The position numbers and the translations under genes were made by a program. DNA of 46,798 bases from Cellvibrio mixtus subsp. mixtus J3-8 (GTDB taxonomy: Bacteria; Pseudomonadota; Gammaproteobacteria; Pseudomonadales; Cellvibrionaceae). Numbering within the stretch: position 1 is the first letter of the stretch; each line of letters begins with the position of its first letter. Shown piece by piece: positions 26,927-35,052 of the stretch. Location of the stretch: assembly GCF_000766945.1 (NCBI RefSeq), contig NZ_KN266212.1, positions 33,623-80,420 of the forward strand, in the 5' to 3' direction. Under the pieces are notes generated by a model. That model saw only the letters and a program-made list of their open reading frames with translations, ran no database searches and was not told the DNA's origin.

Positions 26927-27399
26927 TTCAATCTCTGGCAAATACTCCACGAGTAAATCACATGGGTAACGAATCTTTTTCTTCTCGCATGAATTCCGGG
27001 GAGACCGTAGTGTTGCCGTTAAAGACAGACGAAGATGTTGTTCGTCTGCGCAAGCAGGTGCGGGATGATTTGATCGCAATGAAGTTTAGTCTTATTGACC
27101 AAACCAAGATGGTGACCGCTGCAAGTGAGCTCGCGCGTAATACATTGCGCTATGGTGGTGGTGGCGAAGCGCATGTCAGTCGTCGGCTGGATAGTGATAG
27201 AACCGGTATCGAGTTGAGTTTTGTTGATAAGGGGCCCGGTATTGAAAACCTGGAACTGGCAATGACTGACGGTTATACCAGTGGGGGTGGATTGGGGTTG
27301 GGATTGAGTGGAGCAAAGCGCCTTGCTGATGAATTTCATATTGATACCGAGCCTGGTAAAGGCACCCGCGTCACCATCGCCAAGTGGAAACTATTTTAA
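26923..27399 (+). CDS. rsbT: RsbT-type serine/threonine kinase (switch protein)
   Basis: A 158-residue GHKL-fold kinase of the RsbT family. It has the N box ASELARNTLRYGGGG, the G1 box DKGPGI and the glycine-rich lid GGGLGLGLSGAKRLADEF, followed by KGTRVTIAKW. In known stressosomes RsbT phosphorylates RsbR and RsbS, is released, and activates a downstream output protein. The TTG at 26923 has GGAG 8 bases upstream and overlaps the rsbS stop (coupled translation). The ATG at 26962 is an alternative that shortens the protein by 13 residues. No RsbU gene, the usual target, follows. Confidence 0.92.
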   Translation: MIQSLANTPRVNHMGNESFSSRMNSGETVVLPLKTDEDVVRLRKQVRDDLIAMKFSLIDQTKMVTAASELARNTLRYGGGGEAHVSRRLDSDRTGIELSFVDKGPGIENLELAMTDGYTSGGGLGLGLSGAKRLADEFHIDTEPGKGTRVTIAKWKLF

Positions 27400-27533
27400 A
27401 GTCAGCGTGTACACAAAAATTATTTCACTATACGAGCCATTACCAGGAAATTGCGCGCGACGCGAAAAAAGGCGTGAAAATTTTGGAAATCGTTGCGTAC
27501 CTGTTTAACAATGGATGCAGTTGAGTAAATGTT

Positions 27534-28598
27534 TTGATTAGTTACGGAACACAATTGGTTTTTCGCCTGGAGGACAGCAGCGGTGTTGCTGTTGTTCGCC
27601 GGGCTGGCGGTGTTTTAGCGCGCGAATTGCAATTTGATGAAACCCGTGCAGGGCAATTAGCATTGGTAATTACCGAAGCCGCTACCAATATTGTCAAACA
27701 TGTCGGGTATGGCGAAATTTTATTGCGCGCACTGCATCAAAAAAATGCAGCGGGCATTGAAGTTTCCGGCGTAGAAGTTATCGCAATTGATAAAGGTGCG
27801 GGTATCCGCGATTTGCATTTGCAAATGGAGGATGGACATTCCACCGCTGGCACCTATGGTATAGGTTTGGGTGCTGTGCGCCGCCTTAGCCATGAATTTG
27901 ATATCTATACCTCGCCGGAAAAAGGCACTGTGTTATTGATGATTATTTGGGCCGATGAGCGGCAAGTTCAGCCACCTTTTTGGCAGGTTGGTGCGATCTG
28001 TGTACCGATTGAAGGCGAAGAAGTCTGCGGTGATAACTGGGCCATTGCCGCTCGCCAGGGCGCCTTGACGCTGATGGTTGCTGATGGGCTGGGGCACGGA
28101 CCCGATGCAGCGATTGCTGCAAATGCGGCGGTATATTTGGTTGCCCAACATGCTGATCAGTCGCCGTCAATTATTTTGCAGCGCGCGCACAATGATCTGC
28201 ATGGAACTCGCGGTGCTGCGGTTGCAGTCAGTAAAATCGATCCTGGTAACACACGTTTGACTTTTGCAGGTATAGGCAATATTTCTGTCTGTGTGTCTTA
28301 TACCGATAGCTCCCGTCACCTCGTTTCCCACAATGGAATTGTCGGAAGCAACCTGCGCAAGTTGCAAGAGTTTTCAGAAAGCTGGGACAGCGATGCCTTG
28401 TTAATCGCTCATAGCGACGGCATTAATACACGCTGGAATCTTGATCTGTACCCTGAATTGCGCTACTGCCATCCCGGATTGATTGCCGCTGTCATTTATC
28501 GCGATTTTTCGCGGGAACGGGATGACGCTACAGTTGTCGTTATCCGGGAGGCCGGTAATACGGCAGCAGGCTTAATCAATAGCCGGAGCGGCGCATGA
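27534..28598 (+). CDS. RsbT-like ATPase fused to SpoIIE/RsbX-type phosphatase
   Basis: A 354-residue fusion. Residues 1-140 are a GHKL ATPase related to RsbT (N-box ITEAATNIVKHVG, DKGAGI, YGIGLGAVRRLSHEFDIYT, KGTVLLMIIW). Residues 150-345 are a PP2C-fold phosphatase of the SpoIIE/RsbX type, with GDNWAIAA, ADGLGHGPDA (metal-binding Asp/Gly) and a final RDDATVVVIRE strand. By analogy with RsbX it should dephosphorylate RsbR/RsbS and reset the stressosome. The start is TTG because no ATG in frame lies nearby, and the ribosome-binding site is weak. A gap of 134 bp separates it from rsbT, while its stop overlaps the next ATG (ATGA). Confidence 0.88.
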   Translation: MISYGTQLVFRLEDSSGVAVVRRAGGVLARELQFDETRAGQLALVITEAATNIVKHVGYGEILLRALHQKNAAGIEVSGVEVIAIDKGAGIRDLHLQMEDGHSTAGTYGIGLGAVRRLSHEFDIYTSPEKGTVLLMIIWADERQVQPPFWQVGAICVPIEGEEVCGDNWAIAARQGALTLMVADGLGHGPDAAIAANAAVYLVAQHADQSPSIILQRAHNDLHGTRGAAVAVSKIDPGNTRLTFAGIGNISVCVSYTDSSRHLVSHNGIVGSNLRKLQEFSESWDSDALLIAHSDGINTRWNLDLYPELRYCHPGLIAAVIYRDFSRERDDATVVVIREAGNTAAGLINSRSGA

Positions 28599-30388
28599 CT
28601 ATCCGTATTCTCACTGCGCAGGTAAAAACCGAAACCGATGTTGTATCGGTGCGTCAGCGCGCAAAACAAATTGCACAGCTATGTGGTTTTGGCATGCAGG
28701 ATCAGGTGCGTATTGCTACATCGGTATCAGAGCTTGCTCGCAATGTTTTTAATTATGCTGGACAGGGCAAAATTTCGTTCGCGATTGAAGGGAATACCGC
28801 GCCGCAAATTCTTACTATTCACATTGAAGACAATGGGCCGGGTATTGAAAATCTGGATTTGATTTTGTCCGGCAATTACAAATCACCAACCGGAATGGGC
28901 ATGGGAATTATTGGGGCCCGTCGCCTCGCAGACAGGTTTAACATCAAAACCGGGCCCGATATCGGCACCCATATAACACTTAAAAAAATATTCCCGCGCT
29001 TTGCCGCACTCATTACTCCCGAGTCGAGCAGCAAAATTTTTGCGCGCCTCGCCAATATGGCGACGGAAATCAGTGTTACGGAAATTATGCAGCAAAATCA
29101 GGAACTGCTGTCCGCTCTCGCGGAATTAAAAGCGCGCCAGGATGATTTGCTATTGTTGACGCGTGAGCTGGAAGATACCAACCGCGGTATGGTCGCGCTC
29201 TATGCAGAACTGGATGAAAAGGCCGGGCACTTGCGCCGTGCAGATCAAATGAAGTCACGTTTCTTATCCAACATGAGTCACGAATTTCGAACTCCGCTCA
29301 GTTCTATTCGCGCCCTGGCAAAGTTGTTGCTGGATCATGTGGACGGTGATCTCTCTTTCGAACAGGAAAAACAGGTTGCCTACATTTTGCAAGCAGCCAC
29401 TGGATTGAATGAGTTAGTAAATGACTTGCTGGATATCGCCAAAATTGAAGCGGGCAAAGTGGATGTGCGGCCTTCGCTGGTGGACGTTGGCAAGATGTTT
29501 AGTGCGTTGCGGGGAATGTTGCGCCCCTTGCTGATCTCCGAATCGCTCCGGTTAACGTTTGTAGAACCGGAAACGCCGCTTGAATTATTTACCGACGAAG
29601 CCAAGCTTTCGCAAATTTTGCGCAACTTTATTTCCAACGCGCTGAAATTTACCGAAGCTGGTGACATTGTGGTGAAAGCAATATCAATCCCGGAAAAAAA
29701 CCAGGTGATGTTCAGTGTGGCAGACACTGGTGTTGGCATTCGCGAGGAAGATTTGCAATTAATTTTTGAAGAGTTCAGCCAGATCGAACATCCATTGCAA
29801 CGGAAAGTAAAAGGCACGGGGCTGGGACTGCCGTTGTGCCGCAATCTGGCAAAACTGTTGCGCGGTGATGTTGCCGTTATTAGCGAGGTGAACGTTGGAT
29901 CTACGTTTTCCGTAACCTTGCCGATGACGATTAATATTCCCGGCGAAATAATTACCGAGATAATTCCGGTGCGGGTTAAAACCAATGATGTGCGCAAACC
30001 GGTATTGATCATTGAGGATAATGTTTCTGTTCATTTGCAATACGAAAAATTTTTGCACAACACCGAGTTTCGCACTATCGCCGCCAGGAATTTACGTGAA
30101 GCTGCCGAGCGTTGGACAGCAGAACGGCCGGTAGCCGTAATTCTGGATATTGTGTTGCAAGGTGAAGACAGCTGGCTATGGCTGGCGGAAATGAAAAATG
30201 ATCCGGCGCGTAGCGATGTGCCGGTCATTATCGTTACTGAAGTTGAAGATAAACGGAAAGGATTATCCCTGGGCGCCGATGCCTATTATGTTAAACCCCT
30301 GTTCAAGCAGCAATTGCTATCGACCTTGCGTACCTTGGTCGGGCAACCGTCGCTTGAGCTTTCGCACGAACAGTTGTCTGGCATTTAA
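28595..30388 (+). CDS. RsbT-like ATPase fused to histidine kinase and receiver
   Basis: A 597-residue, soluble three-part protein. Residues 1-140 are an RsbT-like GHKL domain (SVSELARNVFNYAGQGK, EDNGPGIENL, GMGMGIIGARRLADRF). A coiled coil (about 155-220) leads to HisKA with H229 in MSHEFRTPLSS, then a full HATPase domain with DTGVGI and KGTGLGLPLC. A C-terminal receiver has acceptor D518 in AVILDIVLQGEDSW and a KPL switch lysine. There are therefore two ATPase folds in one chain: one likely to bind stressosome or anti-sigma-type partners, one to drive a phosphorelay. Start overlaps the preceding stop by 4 bases. I infer it is the output of this stressosome. Confidence 0.88.
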   Translation: MTIRILTAQVKTETDVVSVRQRAKQIAQLCGFGMQDQVRIATSVSELARNVFNYAGQGKISFAIEGNTAPQILTIHIEDNGPGIENLDLILSGNYKSPTGMGMGIIGARRLADRFNIKTGPDIGTHITLKKIFPRFAALITPESSSKIFARLANMATEISVTEIMQQNQELLSALAELKARQDDLLLLTRELEDTNRGMVALYAELDEKAGHLRRADQMKSRFLSNMSHEFRTPLSSIRALAKLLLDHVDGDLSFEQEKQVAYILQAATGLNELVNDLLDIAKIEAGKVDVRPSLVDVGKMFSALRGMLRPLLISESLRLTFVEPETPLELFTDEAKLSQILRNFISNALKFTEAGDIVVKAISIPEKNQVMFSVADTGVGIREEDLQLIFEEFSQIEHPLQRKVKGTGLGLPLCRNLAKLLRGDVAVISEVNVGSTFSVTLPMTINIPGEIITEIIPVRVKTNDVRKPVLIIEDNVSVHLQYEKFLHNTEFRTIAARNLREAAERWTAERPVAVILDIVLQGEDSWLWLAEMKNDPARSDVPVIIVTEVEDKRKGLSLGADAYYVKPLFKQQLLSTLRTLVGQPSLELSHEQLSGI

Positions 30389-30451
30389 GGCCAGATGTGA
30401 CAATGCATTCGTAGCGTTTGATCACAGGGAAAAATTCTTGAGGAATGTTGT

Positions 30452-31984
30452 ATGCCGCTACGGCCTTATAAAGACGCGCTGATTTTAAATGTTGATGATA
30501 GCGACGGCGCGCGCTATGCAAAATCACGCATTTTGATTCGCGCCGGCTTGAAGGTCATTGAAGCATCCAATGGTGAAGATGCCCTTGCCAGAGCGCGTAG
30601 CGAATCACCGATCCTGATATTGCTCGACGTAAAACTTCCAGATATTAATGGCTTTGAAGTGTGCCGCCGGTTGAAAGAGGATCCTGCCACCCAGGCAATT
30701 TTAATCTTGCAAACGTCTGCATCATTTATCGGGGCCGCCGACAAAATTCGCGCGCTGGATGGCGGTGCGGATAATTACCTGGTTGAACCTATTGAGCCCG
30801 ACGAATTAATTGCCAATGTAAAAGCGCTCTTGCGTTTGGGGCAAGTTGAACGCGAATTGCGGGAAGTTGATCGGCGCAAGGATGAATTTCTCGCAACGCT
30901 CGCCCATGAATTGCGCAATCCCCTCGGCCCGATTCGCACTGCATTGCAATTACTGCGGCGCCTTGACCCCGATGTTCCCCCGGCACAGGAAAATGCACGC
31001 AATACGATCCAGCGCCACACCGATCACCTCGTTCGGCTGGTGGATGATTTACTGGATGTTGCGCGTATTTCCCAAGGGAAAATTTCGCTACGCCATGAAG
31101 CTGTGGATTTGCATTCAGTGGTCAACAACGCTATCGAAACCTCTACACCCTTTATTGAAAATAAAGGCCATCGCCTGACCGTAACTTTTCCGGATGAACA
31201 ACCCGTGGAGGTCTGTGGTGACCAGGTTCGCTTATCGCAAATCCTGGCGAATTTATTGCTCAACGCAGCCAAGTTTACGTCGCCGGGTGGCGATATAAGT
31301 TTATCGGTAACGGTGCACGAGCAGAGCGTTTATATCCGGGTTTCCGACAATGGCATTGGTATCGAGCCTGAATCGGTAAATATTATTTTTGATTTATTTT
31401 CCCAGAACGGCCATTTGCATGGCCAGGTCCAGGATGGTTTGGGAATTGGTTTGTCGCTGGTGAAAACCCTGGTGGAGCTCCACGGTGGTAGTGTTAAAGC
31501 AACCAGCGAAGGGTTGGGGTTGGGCAGCACGTTTGAAATTGTGTTGCCGCTGATTGCCAGCACTGCGGCGAGTTCCGTTTGCCTTGATACGGCGACAAAC
31601 AAGCAAAAGGTTTCCTCCGTGCTGCCAATCAAAAAAATCCTGATTGTCGATGACAATGCCGATGCAGCCGATATGTTGGCAGAGCTCCTTACGCTGACGG
31701 GGCATAATGTTCAGACTGCCTACACCGGCATGCAGGCGCTTGATGTGACTGCGCAATTTGGCCCTGAGATTATCTTTCTGGATATAGGTTTACCGGATCT
31801 CAGTGGCTATGAAGTTGCGACCCGGTTGCGCGCGCTACCCAATGCACAGGCGTTTACACTTATCGCATTAACCGGTTACGGCCAGGATCATGACCGGCAA
31901 AATGCATTGGCGTCCGGGTTTGATGATCACTTTGCCAAACCGGTCGATTTTGAAAAATTAAGTGCGCTTGGGCTCAGTGTTTAG
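30452..31984 (+). CDS. Hybrid kinase, receiver-HisKA-HATPase-receiver
   Basis: A 510-residue soluble hybrid kinase. An N-terminal receiver (about 8-125) has D59 in LLDVKLPDINGF and switch residues TSA and EPIEPDE (Glu in place of the usual Lys-Pro). HisKA has H152 in LAHELRNPLG, the HATPase domain has DNGIGI and DGLGIGLSLVKTLV, and a C-terminal receiver (about 395-505) has D444 in FLDIGLPDLSG and KPV. GAGGA 7 bases before the ATG gives a clear start. It lies 63 bp after the RsbT-like/kinase fusion, and no DNA-binding or GGDEF output follows. It likely receives phosphate from, or competes with, the preceding kinase. Confidence 0.88.
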   Translation: MPLRPYKDALILNVDDSDGARYAKSRILIRAGLKVIEASNGEDALARARSESPILILLDVKLPDINGFEVCRRLKEDPATQAILILQTSASFIGAADKIRALDGGADNYLVEPIEPDELIANVKALLRLGQVERELREVDRRKDEFLATLAHELRNPLGPIRTALQLLRRLDPDVPPAQENARNTIQRHTDHLVRLVDDLLDVARISQGKISLRHEAVDLHSVVNNAIETSTPFIENKGHRLTVTFPDEQPVEVCGDQVRLSQILANLLLNAAKFTSPGGDISLSVTVHEQSVYIRVSDNGIGIEPESVNIIFDLFSQNGHLHGQVQDGLGIGLSLVKTLVELHGGSVKATSEGLGLGSTFEIVLPLIASTAASSVCLDTATNKQKVSSVLPIKKILIVDDNADAADMLAELLTLTGHNVQTAYTGMQALDVTAQFGPEIIFLDIGLPDLSGYEVATRLRALPNAQAFTLIALTGYGQDHDRQNALASGFDDHFAKPVDFEKLSALGLSV

Positions 31985-32076
31985 CCTTTTATCAGGTAAT
32001 TGCCCGCTTTTCTTTGCATCATCGGCATTTTTCTACAGGTTTACCCCTAATTTCCTCCCGCCCTCCTGGATTCGCC

Positions 32077-32105
32077 TTGCATCACCACACTCGAATCCGT
32101 ACAAT
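32077..32105 (+). promoter_or_regulatory. Sigma70 promoter of the rpsF operon
   Basis: TTGCAT (32077-32082), a 17-base spacer, and TACAAT (32100-32105) form a near-consensus promoter. Transcription should begin around 32112, giving a leader of about 100 bases before rpsF. Confidence 0.75.
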
Positions 32106-32111
32106 TCCGCA

Positions 32112-32211
32112 CCCCAAACCGGCCGGGGGTATGAGATGCGCAAGCATTCGAAAACCGGCTACTCCTTGTCTCACAACAGCCGTTGGAGACTTTAACCCGT
32201 AAGGAGCTTAC
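32112..32211 (+). promoter_or_regulatory. rpsF leader, candidate S6:S18 autoregulatory RNA
   Basis: The roughly 100-base leader folds well. GCCGG (32122-32126) pairs with CCGGC (32155-32159) around an inner ATGC-GCAA-GCAT hairpin. A second hairpin, GTCTC (32168-32172)/GAGAC (32186-32190), is extended by CAAC/GTTG and shows a CCG at its apex. In several bacteria the S6:S18 complex binds a CCG-containing element in this leader to control its own operon. The match to that RNA family is suggestive, not proven. Confidence 0.4.
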
Positions 32212-32649
32212 ATGCGTCATTACGAAATCGTGTTCCTGGTTCACCCGGACCAAAGCGAACAAGTACCTGCAATGGTAGAGCGTTACACCTCTGCTATCAA
32301 AGCTGACGGTGGTTCAGTTCACCGTTTGGAAGACTGGGGCCGTCGTCAATTGGCCTACTCAATCAACAAAGTACACAAAGCTCACTATGTTCTGTTGAAC
32401 GTTGAGTGCTCTGACGCTGTGTTGGAAGAGTTGACTACCAACTTCCGTTATAACGATGCCATCCTGCGTAGCCTGGTTCTGCGTGAAGATGCTGCGATCA
32501 CTGAAGAATCTTTCATCCTCAAAGCCGAGAAAGAAGGCCGTGAGCGTAAAGCACGTCCGCCACGCGCTGAGCGTCGTGATGATGCAGAAGACCTGTCTGA
32601 TGAAGACGGCGTTGATGCTGAAGACTTTGAAGAAGAGCAGGGGGTATAA
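32212..32649 (+). CDS. rpsF: Ribosomal protein bS6
   Basis: A 145-residue ribosomal protein S6 of the 30S subunit, which binds the central domain of 16S rRNA together with S18. The N-terminal [33 protein letters not shown] and the [13 protein letters not shown] segment are typical. It ends in a long acidic tail (residues about 122-145, [20 protein letters not shown]), as in many gammaproteobacteria; in Escherichia coli the S6 tail is glutamylated. AAGGAG precedes the ATG. First gene of rpsF-rpsR-rplI. Confidence 0.98.
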   Translation: MRHYEIVFLVHPDQSEQVPAMVERYTSAIKADGGSVHRLEDWGRRQLAYSINKVHKAHYVLLNVECSDAVLEELTTNFRYNDAILRSLVLREDAAITEESFILKAEKEGRERKARPPRAERRDDAEDLSDEDGVDAEDFEEEQGV

Positions 32650-32651
32650 CC

Positions 32652-32879
32652 ATGGCACGTTTTTTCCGTCGTCGTAAATTCTGCCGTTTTACCGCTGAAG
32701 GCACCAAGCGCATCGATTATAAAGATGTTGAAACCCTGAAAGCCTACATCACCGAAACTGGCAAAATCGTTCCAAGCCGTATCACTGGCACCAAAGCAAA
32801 ATACCAACGTCAGTTGGCATCTGCTATCAAACGTGCTCGTTACCTGGCTTTGATTCCATACACTGACAGCCACGAGTAA
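32652..32879 (+). CDS. rpsR: Ribosomal protein bS18
   Basis: A 75-residue ribosomal protein S18, partner of S6 in the 30S platform. The sequence [13 protein letters not shown], then [26 protein letters not shown] and the basic [11 protein letters not shown], is typical over its whole length. Start lies 2 bases after the rpsF stop; GGGGGT acts as ribosome-binding site. Confidence 0.98.
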   Translation: MARFFRRRKFCRFTAEGTKRIDYKDVETLKAYITETGKIVPSRITGTKAKYQRQLASAIKRARYLALIPYTDSHE

Positions 32880-32891
32880 GGGGTAATAGAG

Positions 32892-33338
32892 ATGGAAGTT
32901 ATTCTGCTCGATAAAGTAGGCCGTTTAGGCGCTATTGGTGACAAAGTTACCGTTAAGTCTGGCTATGGCCGTAACTACCTGTTGCCACAAGGCAAAGCGG
33001 TTGCTGCGACTGCTAAAAACATCGCTGACTTCGAAGCGCGCCGCGCTGAGTTGGAAGCGGCTGCTGCTGGCAAGATCGCTGAAGCAACTGCTCGCGCTGA
33101 GAAACTGGCTGAATTGAACGTGACCATCGCTGCCAATGCTGGCGACGAAGGCCGTCTGTTCGGTTCTATCGGTACTCGCGACATCGCTGATGCAATCACT
33201 GCAGCCGGTGTTGCGGTTAGCAAATCAGAAGTTCGCTTGCCACAAGGCGTGATCCGTGAAATCGGTCAATATGAGATCGATGTTCAGTTGCACTCTGAAG
33301 TGATTCAAGCGGTTAAATTGGCCGTTGTTGCCGAGTAA
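32892..33338 (+). CDS. rplI: Ribosomal protein bL9
   Basis: A 148-residue ribosomal protein L9 of the 50S subunit. The N-terminal rRNA-binding domain ([31 protein letters not shown]), the long connecting helix (about 41-75) and the C-terminal domain ([16 protein letters not shown]) are complete. Last gene of the rpsF operon, followed by a terminator. Confidence 0.98.
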   Translation: MEVILLDKVGRLGAIGDKVTVKSGYGRNYLLPQGKAVAATAKNIADFEARRAELEAAAAGKIAEATARAEKLAELNVTIAANAGDEGRLFGSIGTRDIADAITAAGVAVSKSEVRLPQGVIREIGQYEIDVQLHSEVIQAVKLAVVAE

Positions 33339-33392
33339 TTCGTTACTGGTAATGATTGCTGTGTGCGTTGGCATTAGCTGACAATCGCGACG

Positions 33393-33444
33393 AAATCGGG
33401 CACTATCGATAACCTTCCGGGTTGTAGATGTGCCCGATTTTTTT
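33393..33444 (+). terminator. Rho-independent terminator after rplI
   Basis: An 11-bp stem AAATCGGGCAC (33393-33403)/GTGCCCGATTT (33430-33440), with a structured loop containing AACC/GGTT, runs into a seven-T tract. It lies 54 bases after the rplI stop. Confidence 0.9.
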
Positions 33445-33521
33445 GCCCCTGATTTGATCACTTTCGATTCATAACATTCAATCGATAACCTTTTATTTAT
33501 AAGTCAATAAGTAAACGAATT

Positions 33522-34928
33522 ATGCCCAATACTGCCTACGAAACCTCCAGCTTTGAGAGTCGCCTGGCCGATGAGTTATCCGGTAAGTCAGCGCTGCCTC
33601 ACTCGATAGAAGCCGAGCAATCGGTATTGGGTGGCTTGATGCTGGAAAACGGCCGACTGGATGCGGTATTGGAAGTGGTCTCGGAAAGTGATTTTTTCCG
33701 TGAGGATCATCGTGTCATTTTCCGCATGATGCTCAATTTGCAGGAAGCCGGCCAACCGCTGGATGTTATTACTCTTTCCGAAGAGCTACATAAGCACGAA
33801 GAGTTGGAGCGTGTAGGCGGCTTGGGTTATCTGGTCGAGATGGCCAATAACACGCCAAGTGCAGCCAATATTGCGGCCTACGCCAAAATCGTGCGCGAGC
33901 GATCAACGTTGCGCCAACTGATTGCCGCTGCACAAGATATCAGCAAATCCAGTATGAATCCGGCCGGGCTGGATTCGGATGATCTGCTGCAGCTCGCTGA
34001 AAAACGTGTGGCTGAAATTGCGGAAGATCGCCCTAAAGAGGGTGGTTTGGTCGGGGTGAACGAGTTGCTCAAGCAAACCGTTCAACGTATCGACGAATTG
34101 TTTCGCTCCGGCAGTGACATTACTGGTGTTCCCTCCGGAATTGCTGACTTGGATCAACGTACCTCCGGTTGGCAACCGGGTGAGCTTATTGTTCTCGCTG
34201 CGCGTCCGTCCATGGGTAAAACCGCATTGGCTTTGAATTTCGTGGAAGGTGCGCTGTTTAACCAGCCGAAACCGGTGGTTATCTTCAGTATGGAAATGCC
34301 GTCCTCGGCCCTTATCATGCGGATGATGTCGTCTATTGGCCGTATTGATCAGGGCAAAATGCGTAACGGCAAGTTGACGGAAGAGGATTGGCCGAAGCTG
34401 TCATCGGCGGTTGCCAAGATGAAAGACAAACTGTTGTTTATCGATGATACCGGTGGTCTGAACCCGCAAGAAATGCGTGCGCGTATTCGTCGCATTGCCC
34501 GCGAGCACGGCAACCCCGGCATGATCATGGTCGACTATTTACAGTTAATGACTGTTGCCGGTGGCGGTGAAGGCCGTACCCAGGAAATCTCCGAAATATC
34601 TCGCTCGTTGAAAGGCATGGCTAAAGAGTTTGAATGCCCGATGATCGCGCTCTCCCAGTTAAACCGTGGTGTGGAGCAGCGCCCCAACAAACGCCCGATG
34701 AACTCGGACTTGCGTGAATCGGGCGCGATCGAGCAGGACGCCGACGTGATCCTGTTTATCTACCGCGATGAGTATTACCACGAAGACAGCCCTGACAAAG
34801 GCATTGCCGAATTGATTATCGGCAAGCAGCGTAACGGTGAGATCGGCACCAGTCGCGCCGCTTTCGTGGGGAAATACACCCGCTTCGATAACCTCGCCCC
34901 TGAATATTTCCAGAATGATGGTTACTGA
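33522..34928 (+). CDS. dnaB: Replicative DNA helicase DnaB
   Basis: A 468-residue hexameric replication-fork helicase (5'-3'). The N-terminal domain (about 24-125) starts LPHSIEAEQSVLGGLML. A linker helix follows, then the RecA-like ATPase domain (about 200-460) with Walker A ARPSMGKTAL (K233), Walker B MIMVDYLQLM, and the DnaB signatures LSQLNRGVEQRP and SDLRESGAIEQDADVI. Length is standard, and there is no intein. The rpsF-rpsR-rplI-dnaB order is the common gammaproteobacterial arrangement. The ribosome-binding site is weak, and the rplI terminator suggests a separate promoter. Confidence 0.98.
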   Translation: MPNTAYETSSFESRLADELSGKSALPHSIEAEQSVLGGLMLENGRLDAVLEVVSESDFFREDHRVIFRMMLNLQEAGQPLDVITLSEELHKHEELERVGGLGYLVEMANNTPSAANIAAYAKIVRERSTLRQLIAAAQDISKSSMNPAGLDSDDLLQLAEKRVAEIAEDRPKEGGLVGVNELLKQTVQRIDELFRSGSDITGVPSGIADLDQRTSGWQPGELIVLAARPSMGKTALALNFVEGALFNQPKPVVIFSMEMPSSALIMRMMSSIGRIDQGKMRNGKLTEEDWPKLSSAVAKMKDKLLFIDDTGGLNPQEMRARIRRIAREHGNPGMIMVDYLQLMTVAGGGEGRTQEISEISRSLKGMAKEFECPMIALSQLNRGVEQRPNKRPMNSDLRESGAIEQDADVILFIYRDEYYHEDSPDKGIAELIIGKQRNGEIGTSRAAFVGKYTRFDNLAPEYFQNDGY

Positions 34929-35052
34929 TCTGTAGCTGTTTATTTGCTATCAGGGTTTATTCATCCGAGGGAGCGGGTCTATGTATTAGACGGTGTATGG
35001 ATAACAATCCGTCAGCGGAATTGTAAAAAAAAATAAATTAAGGATCTATAAC

